DNA from: Cymbidium sinense
Taxonomy: Eukaryota; Streptophyta; Magnoliopsida; Asparagales; Orchidaceae
Length of the DNA: 64,000 bases
NCBI GenBank assembly: GCA_021442155.1
Contig: CM038223.1
Coordinates: 36,926,983 to 36,990,982, forward strand
Direction: 5' to 3'
The notes under the pieces are model-generated. The model did not search any database. It was not told the origin of the DNA and saw only the letters and a list, made by a program, of their open reading frames with translations. Of the stretch, positions 48,216-60,345 are shown piece after piece; position 1 is the stretch's first letter, and each line of letters starts with the position of its first letter. The position numbers and the translations under genes are program-made.

Positions 48216-50513
48216 GTAAAACTTATTCCTCTTCCATACCCTACCTTAAGGTTAAATCTAAGGATATATTTCATGAATTTTAATCTTTCTTAATGAGGTG
48301 TTAAAGCCCTTTCATTAATTCCTAAGTTTAGATTAAACAAAAAATGGAATCATAATCACATGAAATGCACTTCAAGGCAAATAAGGATAACTGATGGCTC
48401 ACTTAAGGATGTACTTCAACCCTTCATCACTTTAATACTTCATCTTTAAAAATTTATTTTACCACTTTTAGTATTTCATTTTAAAATAATCAGGTACTTT
48501 ATTCTATCACCTTAATTTTCCATTTCAATATAATTATGTGTTTATCTTATCATTTTAATAATTTGTTTCTTAAAATAATTTTGTATTTATTTTGTCATTC
48601 TAATAGTTCATTTTAAAATAATTATGTGTTTATTTTTTGTTATGTTAAATTTTTATTTCACTTTTAAAATAATTATATATTTATTTTATTATTTTAATAA
48701 TTCATTTTTAGAATAATTATGCACTTATTTTATTATTTCTTTTCTTAACTAATTATGTATTTTATAATTATACTCTTTATCATCTTAATAGTTCATTTCT
48801 TTAAAATAATATACATTTTTCTATGCACCAATATAAACATGAATATGGATGAAATAAAATTTTGAAATCTCTATGATATAAAGCTAAGTGAATTAAATTT
48901 ATAGTTTTACATGCTTTTTTCAACACCACTTTTCAAGCATTTGTCATTATTAAACAAAAATCTAAGAATTTCATCAAATCATTAATCATGCACCCCTCGG
49001 TGTCAAGACTATATGTCTTCAAATAGTGTATATCATACACATCAATTACACATAAAGACTTTATTCACCTTTATTAACTTAGAGTTTTTAATATATTTTA
49101 GCTTATATGACGAAAATATTATTTTTATTTTAATCATTTAATGCCTAGCTATTTATACAAAACATACACTTAAGGATTTTAATTATAAATATAAGTGTGA
49201 ATGAGACATGAATTAATTGCATATTTATAAGTGAATAAAGAATATCAAATGTATATCCCATGGCATCTACTTAGGCTATTAAACCCTAAAGGCATTCATA
49301 TAAAAATGATACCACTTAAGCATAATCAATATTTCTGAATTAACATATTTATTAATTATGATAAATTAGACATATTAAGGAGAGATCAAATGATCAAATT
49401 TTTCTTCCACACAACCCCTAGTTATTAAGGAGATTTAATGGTGAAATGATATTTTTTTGAATTGATTAAATTTCATGATTAAGTAATCTAATTAATACTA
49501 AATAAACCATAAAGTTTAGTTAATCATAATCTGTAAACCCAAAAATTATGAGAAAATTCATGAATATGTAAATTTACAAGAAAAATAAATAATAAAAATT
49601 CCAAGATATTTGGGCCAATATTTTATAATTAATTAGAAAAAATTTAAGTAAGAAATTACTCTAAAAATACCCAAATTATTTGGAGATTTTAATTTTATTG
49701 ATCAACTTTTTGTTAGGTGAAAAAAAAAGAGTTCATTTATAAATTTTGAAGATTTGTGCAATTAATTATGAATTTTCTATGTCATAGGATAATTAATGCA
49801 TTTTTTTTAATTAAAGTCTCTAAATGGTGATTTTGAGAACAAATTAGGACCACATGTCTTAAAAAATTTCTCTTGTCACCATTAGGCCTCTAATACATAT
49901 TTAATCACCCATGATAATTTTTTTAACTAAATTTATTTAATAAATACCCAAAATGGCTAATTAAGACTTGAAAATTTAAATGTCTCAATGAACTTATCCA
50001 ATTAAATTGAAATAATTACGGGAGGTAGAGTTCATGTCATAGAATATTCACCATAAATCTCAAGCCAATTAAACAAGTAATTAAAGATTAATTAAATTAT
50101 TAATAAAAATATTCAAACCTTAATTAGTCATTAATCACCTAATAAAAAATTATAATTTTATTTTTCCTAGATTCTCGTTTATCTAAGCCTTCCCATGAAT
50201 ATTTATTTGCATTTTTTAGAATTATCTATAATTAGTTATGATTTTTTGAAGTTTTGACTATTTAAAGCTATTTAAAACCATAATTAAATGATTTACACAC
50301 TTAGCACTTATGTAATTGCACTTTAAGCGTGATACTATGGGATTGGTTATTAAACTAATTTGACATGGTAGCTGACAAATGGTAGTGCGTGTGATTTTGT
50401 CCTAAGCCATTCGATTAAAGATCAAATGATTCAAATTAATCATGCAATTTTAGTGGGATAAAATTTGAATTTCTAGCATCGATTAATCACAATCGTCCAT
50501 TCTAATCACATGA
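48216..50513 (+). mobile_element. E6 segment 2: AT-rich body and GC core
   Basis: E6 resumes after E7. The passage with ctaaggatatatttcatg (about 48250) matches E7 just past the same model position (43510: ctaagggtatattcatatg). The segment contains the gtgtcaagactatatgtcttc block (49000) and a worn GC core with cattcgattaaagatcaaatg (50408). It ends at the duplication breakpoint. Confidence 0.75.
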
Positions 50514-53500
50514 TTAGTATTTACCCTATTCCATGCTGGTGATTTGATATATTTAAATAAAATAATTAAATGGGTTTTATGGATTGATTAGGTTCGACTC
50601 ATTAAGCACATCAACTAATTTACCCTTCCCAAAACTCCTTTGATTTAATTAACTACTTGATCATGAGCCTTCAATGATATGATTTTAGGAAAGTAAAATT
50701 TACAATGCACCTAAAGGAATCTAATGCAATTAGGCTCATGCTTAAGAGTTAATTGAATTAAAGAAGGAAAGAATCTAAGTTAAATACACTTATGATTTTC
50801 CCATACCAATAGGTTAATCATAATTTCTTTAATAACTTCATGTTATTAAACACATAAAGAGAAAATTAATGGATTATAGTTGAATCATCTTAACCAACCA
50901 TTAATTTTATTTGATTTTTATTTTATCACTAATCTTTTAATTAATCCCTAATTATTGCATATGTTAATTAAACTTCTTAAAGAAATACATTTGGAATAAT
51001 AATTAGGAATTGGATCCTAATTACTTCTCCTTACTATTCCCACTATTCATAATGATTAATTATGATTAATTATTTACTCTTCACTATTTATCAATTTTAA
51101 TTATTCTTAAATTAATTAATGAGGATAATTAGGATTGAAATTCTAAATCTTTAAATTATATGATAAATAATTCTAAAAAATTATGGGAGGTAGAGAACAT
51201 CGCATGAAATCATCCCACCAAATTTGGAATTAATTAGCCAAGTAATTAAGCCTTAATTCAAGCAATTAGCCTAAGTTTCAAAACTTAATTAATCACTATT
51301 CACTCGACATAAATTAGAGAATTTATTTATCTTAAATTCTCCTTTGTCTATTCTTTCCAAAAATGGGTTTATCTGTGTTTTTTGAATTTTTCTATAATTA
51401 GTTGTGGTTTTTAAACTTCTGGCCATTTAATTATATTTTTAAAGCCTAATTAACCCTTTAAACCATCGGTGCCATGCGGATGCTAATGTGGCAGTGCTTT
51501 CTACATGGCGTCACATTATAGGCTACTTAAATCGCCTGACATAGCAGCTGACTCAGTAGCGATGGACATGGTTTTGTCTCAGCCGTTCGATCTCTATTCG
51601 GATGGCCAAGATTAATCCCATGATTTCAAAAGGATTAAATCAAAATTTCTAATGTGGTTAATCATAATCATTCATTCTAATCGTGTAGAACAGACAGCCG
51701 GTGATCCATCATCCCAAGAACGCTAGACAATGGATGTTGTCCGCCTTCTACTGCTAAATCCAAGCTCACTGAAGCTCGTTCAATGGTGAAATTGACTCCA
51801 AAATGATCAGGGAATGAATCTTAGGGGGTCCAATGGTGGAAATCGCACAAAAATATGATTCACTTCAAAAAAGATCAACACCTAGGGGCCAAACCTACGA
51901 TTGCCAGATTTTTACCTCGCTGGAGCTATAGACCGGTGGTCCACTAATAAAGGTAGCTTCATCTTAAAGAGATGAAGCCCTATTGAGAAGATCACAAGTT
52001 ACCCCCTCACCGATCACTTTATGGACCAAATGTCGCTGCAAAGCTCATCGAAGTTGGTCTTGAGATGCCTTCTAGTGGTTGAATCACTCAGGAAATCATT
52101 TATTTTGGTTCACTAGAGTGAGATAAAGGTGTAGGAAGAGTTAATTTGGGTTTGGTAGAAGTTTTAGAAACTTGGATGGATGGAGCTCTCGAGTTTAATC
52201 GAGAGCTGTCCAGCGGTGGAATGTACGAAGAGCTCAGAAGAGGGTAGGAGACTGTGTGAAATGCTTTGTAGAAAGTTTCTGCTCGGCTTGAATCATTGGG
52301 GAGGAGTATATTCTTTTCACTAGCTAAATCAAGCTCTAAGATTAGTTCATCCTTTGGTAGCTATCTGGCCAGGGTAGGTGGTCGAAGATGGTAGGGGACT
52401 ACTGAGGTGGCTGAGAGTGAGAGGCTGAGGGAGTGTAGTGGGTTGTCATGAGGTGTACCTCCTCCCTTAAGTAGACCAATGGGTTAGCATGGGTGAACTC
52501 ACCCTCTCTTGGCTAAAGGCTAAAACCAATAACTTTGGGTTAGATTGAGTTAGTGGTCTTCTTATCCAAGAAGGCCAAAGGTGGTTTCCATGAGCTAAGG
52601 AGGTGGAGGAACCATCCAAATGCAGATTTTATCTTAATTAGGTGGGTTGGTTCAATGAGTTTGACCCAAACTGGGTTCACCATTGGTTGGGCCCACTTGG
52701 GTAGGACCATGGTGACCCAATGATGAATCATGTCAACTTTGGTTGTGTATGGGCTTGATTTAGTTGGGTTTGGCTCAATTTGACCCATATGGGTCAAATG
52801 GGTTCCATTGGGTTAAGTTGACCAATTTGACCAAATTGGATCAAAGTGGGGGCTTAGTTAAGTTCATTTGATCATTTGGAATGAATTAGTGTAATTGGTT
52901 TGGATCAATTTGGACTAGATTTGGATTTAATTTATATGGTTCAATTTGGGTCAAATGAGTCAAGTTGACTAATTTGATCGAATTGGCCAAATTGACATGA
53001 GCATGAGTTAGGTCTATATTCAATTGATCATTAATGATTGAGTGGAAGAGTTTATTGAATTGATTTGGATTACTGAGTGATTTAATTCAATTTGCACATT
53101 TAGGTCAAATTGGGCTAAGTAGGCTGATTGGATTGGGTTGACCAAATTGGGTCCAATTGAAGGTTGGATCATGTTCAATATTCAATTAATGATTGATGGG
53201 AAGCATTGGTTTTAACCAATTTGGTTTATGATTTTATTTGGCCTTAGGTCAACTTAGGTTAAGGGGACCAATTTGGCTTGTTAGGTTCAATTGATTGTAG
53301 AGGAGTGTTTAATAGTGACATATAAGCATTAATAAAAGGATTGGGTGGCTAGATTTGACCTAATGGGAGTTTGATTGGAGTTTGGTTCAATTTCCCTTTT
53401 TATGTCACTTTGGGTCAGGTGACTTGACCAAGCCATCTTGGACCAATTAGGGTTATGGATGGTTGGGGTGTGTTTAATGGTAAATTTGATGTTGATTTGT

Positions 53501-54077
53501 GGTTTTGATTGTAATTGATTTGGGTTTAATTAGGTTTTGGCTCATTTGAACCTCTTAGGTCAAATAGGCAAACTTTGGTTGGTCACTTTCCTTTGGTTCA
53601 ATTGGTTTGATTGCAAGTGTTGAAATGGCTTGAAATGATCTAATGAATAATTGGACTGATTGAGAAAATCAAATTGGATTTAGTATGCTTGAATGGGTTT
53701 GAATTGAGTTATAGGATTATGGTGGAGTTAACTTGGATTAATGTCCAAGTTAGTTTAGCTTGGAGCTTGGATTAGAAAATCAAATTTAATTAAGATTAAT
53801 TGAATAGGTTTGAGGTTGGTTTAGCTCCATCCACATGAGCTTAAGCTTGGATGAGTGAATATGTATAAGTCTTAGTTTAGGCCATAGGATGGGTGAAACT
53901 TATTTGTCCTAAGGTGGGTTTTGAGCTTAGGGTTATGCCTTCTAAGTCTCTAAGTTTAAGTTTTAGTGTCCCCTTAATCACTTAAGGTGCCCTAGCACTA
54001 AGGAAATTCAAGTGTCTAGAAGGTTCCTAGATCTAAGATAGGGAGGATTAATTCTCACTCCAAAAGTGAGGTCAGTA
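50514..54077 (+). mobile_element. E7 3' part, duplicated (copy B)
   Basis: This is the second copy of E7 from 44657 to its 3' end. It has the GC core (51465-51720), the GC-richer stretch (51760-52470), the TTGACC block (52640-53620) and the terminal hairpin (54052-54077). The copy carries a duplicated 3' end but no 5' end, confirming segmental duplication and not transposition. The ORF at 52540 (-) is a by-product of the repeats. Confidence 0.85.
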
Positions 54078-56385
54078 GTAAAACTTATTCCTCTTCGATA
54101 CCCTACCTTAAGGTTAAATCTAAGGATATATTTCATGATTTTAAATCTTTCTTAATAAGGTGATAAGGTCCTTTCATTAATTCCAAGTTTGGATTAAATA
54201 TAAATGGAATCATAATCACATGAAATGCGCTTTAAAGCTAATAAGGATAAGTGATGGCTCACTTAATAATGATGTACTTCAACCCTTCGTCACTTTAATA
54301 CTTCATCTTTAAATATCTATTTTACCACTTTTTGTATTTCATTTTAAAATAATCATCTACTTTATTCTATCACTTTAATATTTCATTTCAAAATAATTAT
54401 GTGTTTATCTTATCATTTTAATAATTTGTTTTTTTTAATAATTATGTATTTATTTTACCATTCTAATAGTTCATTTCAAAATAATTATGTGTTTATTTTT
54501 TGTTATTTTAAATTTTTATTTCATTTTTAAAATAGTTATATATTTATTTTATTATTTTAATAATTCATTTTTAGAATAATTATGCATTTATTTTATTGTT
54601 TCTTTTTTTAACTAATTATTTATTTTATAATTATACTCTTTATCATCTTAATAGTTCATTTCTTTAAATAATATACATTTTTCTATGCACCAATATAAAC
54701 ATGAATATGGATGCAATAAAATTTTTAAATCTCTATGATATAAAGTTAAGTGAATTAAATTTATATTTTTACATGTTTTTTCTACACCACTTTTCAAGCA
54801 TGTTTCATTGTTAAACTAATATCTAAGAATTTCATCAAGTCATTGCTCATGCGCCCCCCGAGTGTCAAGACTATATATCTTCAAATTGTGTATATCATAC
54901 ACATCAATTACACAAGGACTTTATTCACCTTTATTAACTTTGATTTTTAAATATATTTTGGCATATATGATGGAAATATTATTATTATTATTATCATTTA
55001 ATGGCTAGGCTATTTATACCAAACATACACTTAAGGATTTTAATTATAAATATAATTATGAATGAGGCATAAATTTATTGCATATTTATATGTGAATAAA
55101 GAATATCAAATGTATATACCATGGCATCTAGTTAGGCTATCAAACCCTAAAGGCATTCATATGAAAATGATACCACTTAAGAATAATTAATATTTCTAAC
55201 TTAACATATTTAATAATTATGGTAAATTAGACATATTAAGGAGAGATCAAATGATCAAATTTTCTTCCACACAACCCCTGGTTATTAAGGAGATTTAACG
55301 ATGAAATGATAATTTGTTGACTTGATTAAATTTCATGATTAGTTAATCTAATTTATACCAAATAGACCTTAAAGTTTAGTTAATCACAATCTGTAAAAGC
55401 AAAAATTATGAGAAAAGTCATGAATATGTAAATTGACATGAAAAATAAATAATAAAAAATTCATGATATTTGGGCCAATATTTTCTAATTAATTAATTAA
55501 TTAAAAAATTTGAATTAGGTAATTACTCTAAAAATACCCAAACTATTTGGAGATTTTAATTTATTGATTAACTTTTTGTTAGAAGACAACAAAAAGAGTT
55601 CATTTGAAAATTTTGAAGATTTGTGCAATTAATTATGAACTTTCTATGTCATAGGCTAATTAATGCATTCTTTTTATTAATCAAAGTCTCTTAATGGTGA
55701 TTTTGAGAATAAATTAAGACCACAGGTACTAATAAATTTATCTTATCACCATTAGGCCTCTATTACATATTTAATCACCCATGATAATTTTTTTAACTAA
55801 ATTTATCTAATAAATACCTAAAATGGCTGATTAACACTTGAAAATTTAAATGTCTCAATGAACTTATCCAATTGACTTGAAAAAATTACATGAGGTAGAG
55901 TTCATGTCTTGGAATATTCACCAAAAATCTCAAGCCAATTAAACAAGTAATTAAATCTTAATTAAATTATTGATGAAAATATTCAAACCTTAATTAGTTA
56001 GTGATCACCTAATAAAAATTTAGAATTTTATTTTTTTCTAGATTCCCCTTTATCTAAGCTTTCCCATGAATATTTATTTACATTTTTTTAGAATTCTCAA
56101 TAATTAGTTATATTTTTTGAAGTATTGACTAATTAAATCTATTTAAAACCTTAATTAAATGATTTACCCACTTAGAACTGATGCAACTGCACTTTATGCA
56201 TGATACTATCGATTGGTTATTCAACTAATTTGACATGGTACCTGACAGATGGTACTGCATGCAATTTTGTTCTGAGCCATTCAATTAAAGATCGAATGAC
56301 TCAAATTAATCATGTAATTTTAGGGGGATAAAATTTGAATTTCTAACATTGATTAATCACAGTCATCCATTCTAATCATGCAAGA
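50514..56385 (+). repeat. Tandem duplication, copy B (about 5.87 kb)
   Basis: Direct repeat of 44657-50513. The junction between A and B joins E6 sequence (cacatga) to E7 body (ttagtatttacc). The shared letters around the break (tga, attag) are few, so unequal pairing of the two E units is unlikely to have caused it. Confidence 0.9.
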
Positions 56386-57320
56386 TGGATGACCCATGAT
56401 TTATCATCTTCTTCGAGCAAGAAATAAATGATATTCATCTTTTAGCGCTTGATCTAAGCAACAAAGGCTCATTTCATAGCAAAATTGACTCCAAATTGAT
56501 CATAAGGTGAAAATCTATCGATTCATATAGCTTGATCAAACCAAATCATATAAATTCTTTACAAAAGACCAACACCTAAAGGATCAAGAATTATCTTAAT
56601 TCAATTTGGCCCTAATTGCAAGTGTCAATTCAATCCACTTTGAATAGGATCAAGAATTGGCTTAATTTGATTCTTTAAGTCCAATTAGGTCAAGTTGGGT
56701 CAATGGATTGAATTAGCTAATTAACCAAATTGGGCTACAATTAATCATAAGGGATGTCCAAGTATGCAATTAGAATGACCTCGAAACTTTGGATTGACTC
56801 AATTTGGCTTAAATCAAATTAGATCTCATTGTGGGCCTATAAAGTACAATTTGGTCAACTTGGGCTAAGTGAATCAATTGACCAAATTTAATTCTAATGA
56901 GACATCAATATAGTTCAAATAGTGTTTTAGGGAGTTTGGGTGAATTCCATTTCAAATGGTTTGGATGAATTTTTGGTTTAGCCTTTTAGGCCCAAATGGG
57001 ACATATTGGATCAACTTGGTCACTTTGCCAAATAAAACACCAATTAGGCATGGTTCGGATCTATTTGAGGATTTATGAGACATGTAATTATATTGGTTTT
57101 ATATATGGGGTTTGGTTTGAAATAAGGGTAATTAGGTTCAACCTAGTTTGAGTTGAGGTCTCACCCTAAGGTTAAGCATTATAAGGCTTCTAGGCTTTGA
57201 GTTGGTGTCCCCCTAACCACTAGAAATGTCTTAGCTCTAGGTGAGAAAACCTTAGTGTCTAGATCAAATCTTAGGACTAAAGAGTGATGAGTGTCAACTT
57301 CACTAAAAATATGGTCAATA
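54078..57320 (+). mobile_element. E6 segment 3: duplicated middle and unique 3' end
   Basis: 54078-56385 duplicates 48216-50513. From 56386 E6 continues into sequence with only a distant match in E7 (gatggatgacccatgattta, as E7 45840). It has a short TTGACC block (56600-57010) and a terminal region ending cttcactaaaaatatggtcaata at 57320, a worn hairpin. Unlike E1, E2, E4 and E7, no 5-bp duplication joins its two flanks (tgtca before, aaagg after), and the Tat2 accessory ORF does not resume. Confidence 0.65.
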
Positions 57321-58084
57321 AAAGGACCCCCAATAAGTGTTGTGTAATAAATAAGATACACCATAAGTATTAATGTTGACCGAACTAGTCAAAAATATCC
57401 AAGGGTACCAAGAAAGGGTGCTTTGTACTATATCCAAAACGTAACCTAATCTTAACAAAGACCATCCAATACTCCAACTTAGCGGTTGAGACTCCAAAGT
57501 GTTGGAGATTTAAAGATGGCATCTAAGATGACATATTAAGAGCAGGTCAAGGGGCCTTGGCTTACCTTAAATTCACTAACTCCAAAGGGTAGTCTACTAA
57601 CCTCATAATAGAGTCTATCTAACCTAAGGGTTACCCATCAGTGTGTGATGATTAGACTAGAAAGAAAGCATCAAGGATTTACATCCTTCTAAATAGAATC
57701 AATCATCGGGGTGACCTTCCAGTCGTATAATAAGTCGAGCTTGACTTAGGGGTAATTACTAAGATGAACCACAAGGGCATTATCTTAGATTGAATTAATT
57801 CAATGTTTGTGTTCTAACTAAGAAAGGAAACCATGAAGGTCTCGCATGCCAATCCTAGTTGTGCTACCTAAAATAGGTTGTTGCTAAGGTTTGCTTACAC
57901 CTACCCTATTAGCATTGAAGGTGAATTTTAGAAGTAGACCAAAATTTGAAAATAGTATGATTTAGAAAGGAACAAAATTTTGTGGAAAATCAAACAATCA
58001 AAATATTTTATAATTTTGGCTCATTCCATGTATATGTCAATTTTAATGTAAAAATATAATTTTTTTAATAAAATTTATTTTTAC
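57321..58084. other. Unassigned segment between E6 and Tat3
   Basis: This is moderately AT-rich, less repetitive-looking DNA without a recognisable domain. It could be the internal leader of the E parent element directly after an LTR, or the 3' untranslated part of Tat3 read on -. No primer-binding site is recognisable at 57321. The short ORFs at 57179 (-) and 57315 (-) are not supported. Confidence 0.4.
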
Positions 58085-59340
58085 ATATAATCATGCATAG
58101 CATTTCTTTAAATATAGCCCATTAATAGGAAGCATCGAGTGTTCACCTTTGTGGTTGATTAGCTAGTATGATCCTCCCTAGTAGACCTTTTATGACGAAA
58201 GATCTTTTACATGTTGATTCAAACTTGCCTCCTATATTGTGACAAAAAATAATTAGTCTTTTAAGAACTAAATTTAAGTAGAATCTCTCAATAATTTATT
58301 GTGAGCTTGAATCATTCGTGCTTTATAGCTTAAGGATTTGACAAGCTTGGAGGCGTCACTTCTTAAGACCTTCAAGCTCTCTCAATCATAGCTTAGCATT
58401 TTGCTCTATTATGATATTATTGCTTACAACAACCATTAATGATGGTAGCTGAACTTCCAAGGGAAAGACGGCATCAAATATATACAAAATGAAGAAGGGA
58501 GTAGACTGCATCATAGTTTTATATGTGGTATGATAAGCCCATAAGGCTTCAACTAACTACTCATACCACAATCATTTGTTAACATTGGGTATTTTTTTTA
58601 ATATTTGAAAGAGAGTTTTATTAAAGGCTTCTATTATCTCATTCACTTAGAGATAATATATGATGAAGTAGCTCTAATCTATGTTGTGTCACCTTATGAA
58701 GCTATTAATCTTAGTGCTCTTCAAAGTAGTATTATTATCAGATATAGTTTTATGGGGTACACCAAATCTATAAACAATATGATTCTTGAAGAACTGAAAT
58801 ACACGGTGAGTCTTGGCTTCCCTTAATGGAATCTCTTATACCCACTTAGAAAAAAAATTCTTCACTGCTAGAAAAAAATAATGACCTTCGGAAGAAGGAG
58901 GGTCGACAGACCCACTATTTTTGTACTCCAACACTCGAATGGCCACAAAGCTATCGTCGGATAGAGGATGTTAGGTGCTTAATGTAGGACTACTCCATGC
59001 ACTTAACATCAATGATAGCGATGCACTATATCCATGCAATATATAATCATCATCAGTTAATAATATCCATGTCTTTTGATTTAGCTTTCATCTTTGAACT
59101 GAATTAATTTGTTGCATACAATCTTGAATATAGCAATCATGATTTTTTGGGGTTCATGTTTTTTAAACATTGCAACCACATGTGATCAAAGGCTGGTCAG
59201 TATAGGGCGCCATCAATAAAAGCGGATAATGGTCTTTGTTTGATTTGATGAGCTTGAGACTTCTCTTCAGATAGTTTTCCTTAATACAAATAGTAAATGA
59301 AAGACCATCTTCAATTAGCCTATTCATTATCTTTGGTGGC
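58085..59340 (-). pseudogene. Tat3: integrase, decayed
   Basis: This is an integrase remnant read on -. The core contains PPSSEGHYFFLAVKNFFSKWV and IPLREAKT (58950-58830). NHIVYRFGVPHKTISDN follows, with the catalytic aspartate of the II.DNG box kept. The LVEALWAYHTTYKTM.QSTPFF box lies near 58500 and PLEVQLPS near 58445. The C-terminus reads ENAKL.LRELEGLKK.RLQACQ, a GGKFESTCKRSFVIK segment, TLDAS and a worn PINGRFLKK end at about 58085. There is no chromodomain, as expected for Tat. Stops are frequent. The zinc finger part (59000-59340) is only faintly visible. Confidence 0.85.
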
Positions 59341-59459
59341 AGCAACCTCCCCTTCTAGAGCTTGTCTATCAATGAGCTCGATATTGATAGAAGGTAGAAC
59401 TTGGTGATTATGTACCTCTATCGATATAGACTTATTATCTGGACAAGCCATTTCTTAAG

Positions 59460-59880
59460 CAAGCTTTGCTAAAGCATCAATTATGGTATTTTCACCTTGG
59501 GGAATTTAATATAAAGTGGCCTTAAAAATCTATTTTAGCAACTTGATGGTGTACTTATAATATCAATGGAGTTTAAGTTTGATAACTTTATAAGTTTTAG
59601 TGATCTAACTACCCACTAATCACAAGTCCCTGAAAATGCAATGTTTTTAATTCCTAACTAAATAGCCAACTCTAGACCCATGATTAAAGTTTTATACACA
59701 ACTATGTTATTCGTACAAAGCTTCACTATATGATATGAGAATCGTATCATCCCACAGTCTAGAGTTAAGAAGAATATCCCTATTCCTACTTTTCTTGGAA
59801 GGATGGAATGTAGTTCATCTCCACTTAAGGAAGTAACTGAACCATCAAAGTACAATTCCTAATGATGGCTATTCATATTT
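59460..59880 (-). pseudogene. Tat3: archaeal-type RNase H, decayed
   Basis: The open stretch 59855-59658 (-) reads MYFDGSVTS, then KVGIGIFFLT, then LCTNNIVVYKTLIMGLELAI. The first catalytic aspartate is in YFDGS. The second acidic position, normally NN.AEY, reads NNIVVY, so the glutamate is lost. It lies between the ordinary RNase H (60059-60337) and integrase, giving the dual RNase H layout of the Tat lineage. Confidence 0.85.
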
Positions 59881-60058
59881 CCTAAACTCATGATTTGCTC
59901 ATAAGAGAGATCATTATTTAGGGGAGAATTTATGGGAAGAGGGTGCGCCATTAGAAAGCCTATTAGGATGTGTCCTTTTGCATTATGAAGTGGTATGAAG
60001 GTGATGTCAAATTGCAATAAAATTATAGATCTTCATGCCAACCTTCTAGATAGAGATA

Positions 60059-60345
60059 TCACAATAGATTTACTATAGAAATTAGGTTGATCTCATGAGA
60101 AAGCGCATACTGCCTTAGCTTCTGGGCTATGAATATGAGAGCTAGGCAATGCATTTTAATAGGTGGATATTTGGCTTCTACAAGACTTAAGTGATGGCTT
60201 AAATAGTAGAGTGTATTTTCTTTTTCTTTATTGTTGGCTTTGGCCAACAATGCACCAAGGGAATCACTTAACACCATTATGTAAAGAATGAGAGGTTTAC
60301 TTGGGATGGGGATAGCTAGCATTATGGGTGTCATCAAGAATTTCC
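60059..60345 (-). pseudogene. Tat3: gypsy RNase H / connection domain, decayed
   Basis: The open stretch reads MMTPIMLAIPIPSKPLILYI, then SLGALLAKANNKEKENTLYYLSHHLSLVEAKYPPIKMHCLALIFIAQKLRQYALSHEINLIS. It is the well-conserved domain directly after the reverse transcriptase in Ty3/gypsy elements (PGKPLILYI, LGALLAQ, YLS+.L...E..Y.P.EK.CLAL+F). The stretch is free of stops for 92 codons, which is long for this region. Confidence 0.9.

Larger units (their letters stand above)
44657..50513 (+). repeat. Tandem duplication, copy A (about 5.86 kb)
   Basis: Copy A starts at ttagtatttaccctattcc (44657), and copy B starts with the same words at 50514. The end of A (tctaatcacatga, 50501-50513) corresponds to 56371-56385 in B. 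The unit includes the last 3.6 kb of E7 and 2.3 kb of E6. In a ~100-base stretch compared by eye (45,950 against 51,815) about one base in eight differs, so the duplication is old. Confidence 0.9.

Noticed and set aside
60059..60337. Functional host gene (longest motif-rich open frame on - here)
   Set aside because: It is the RNase H/connection part of a gypsy pol, broken on both sides by stops and frameshifts.
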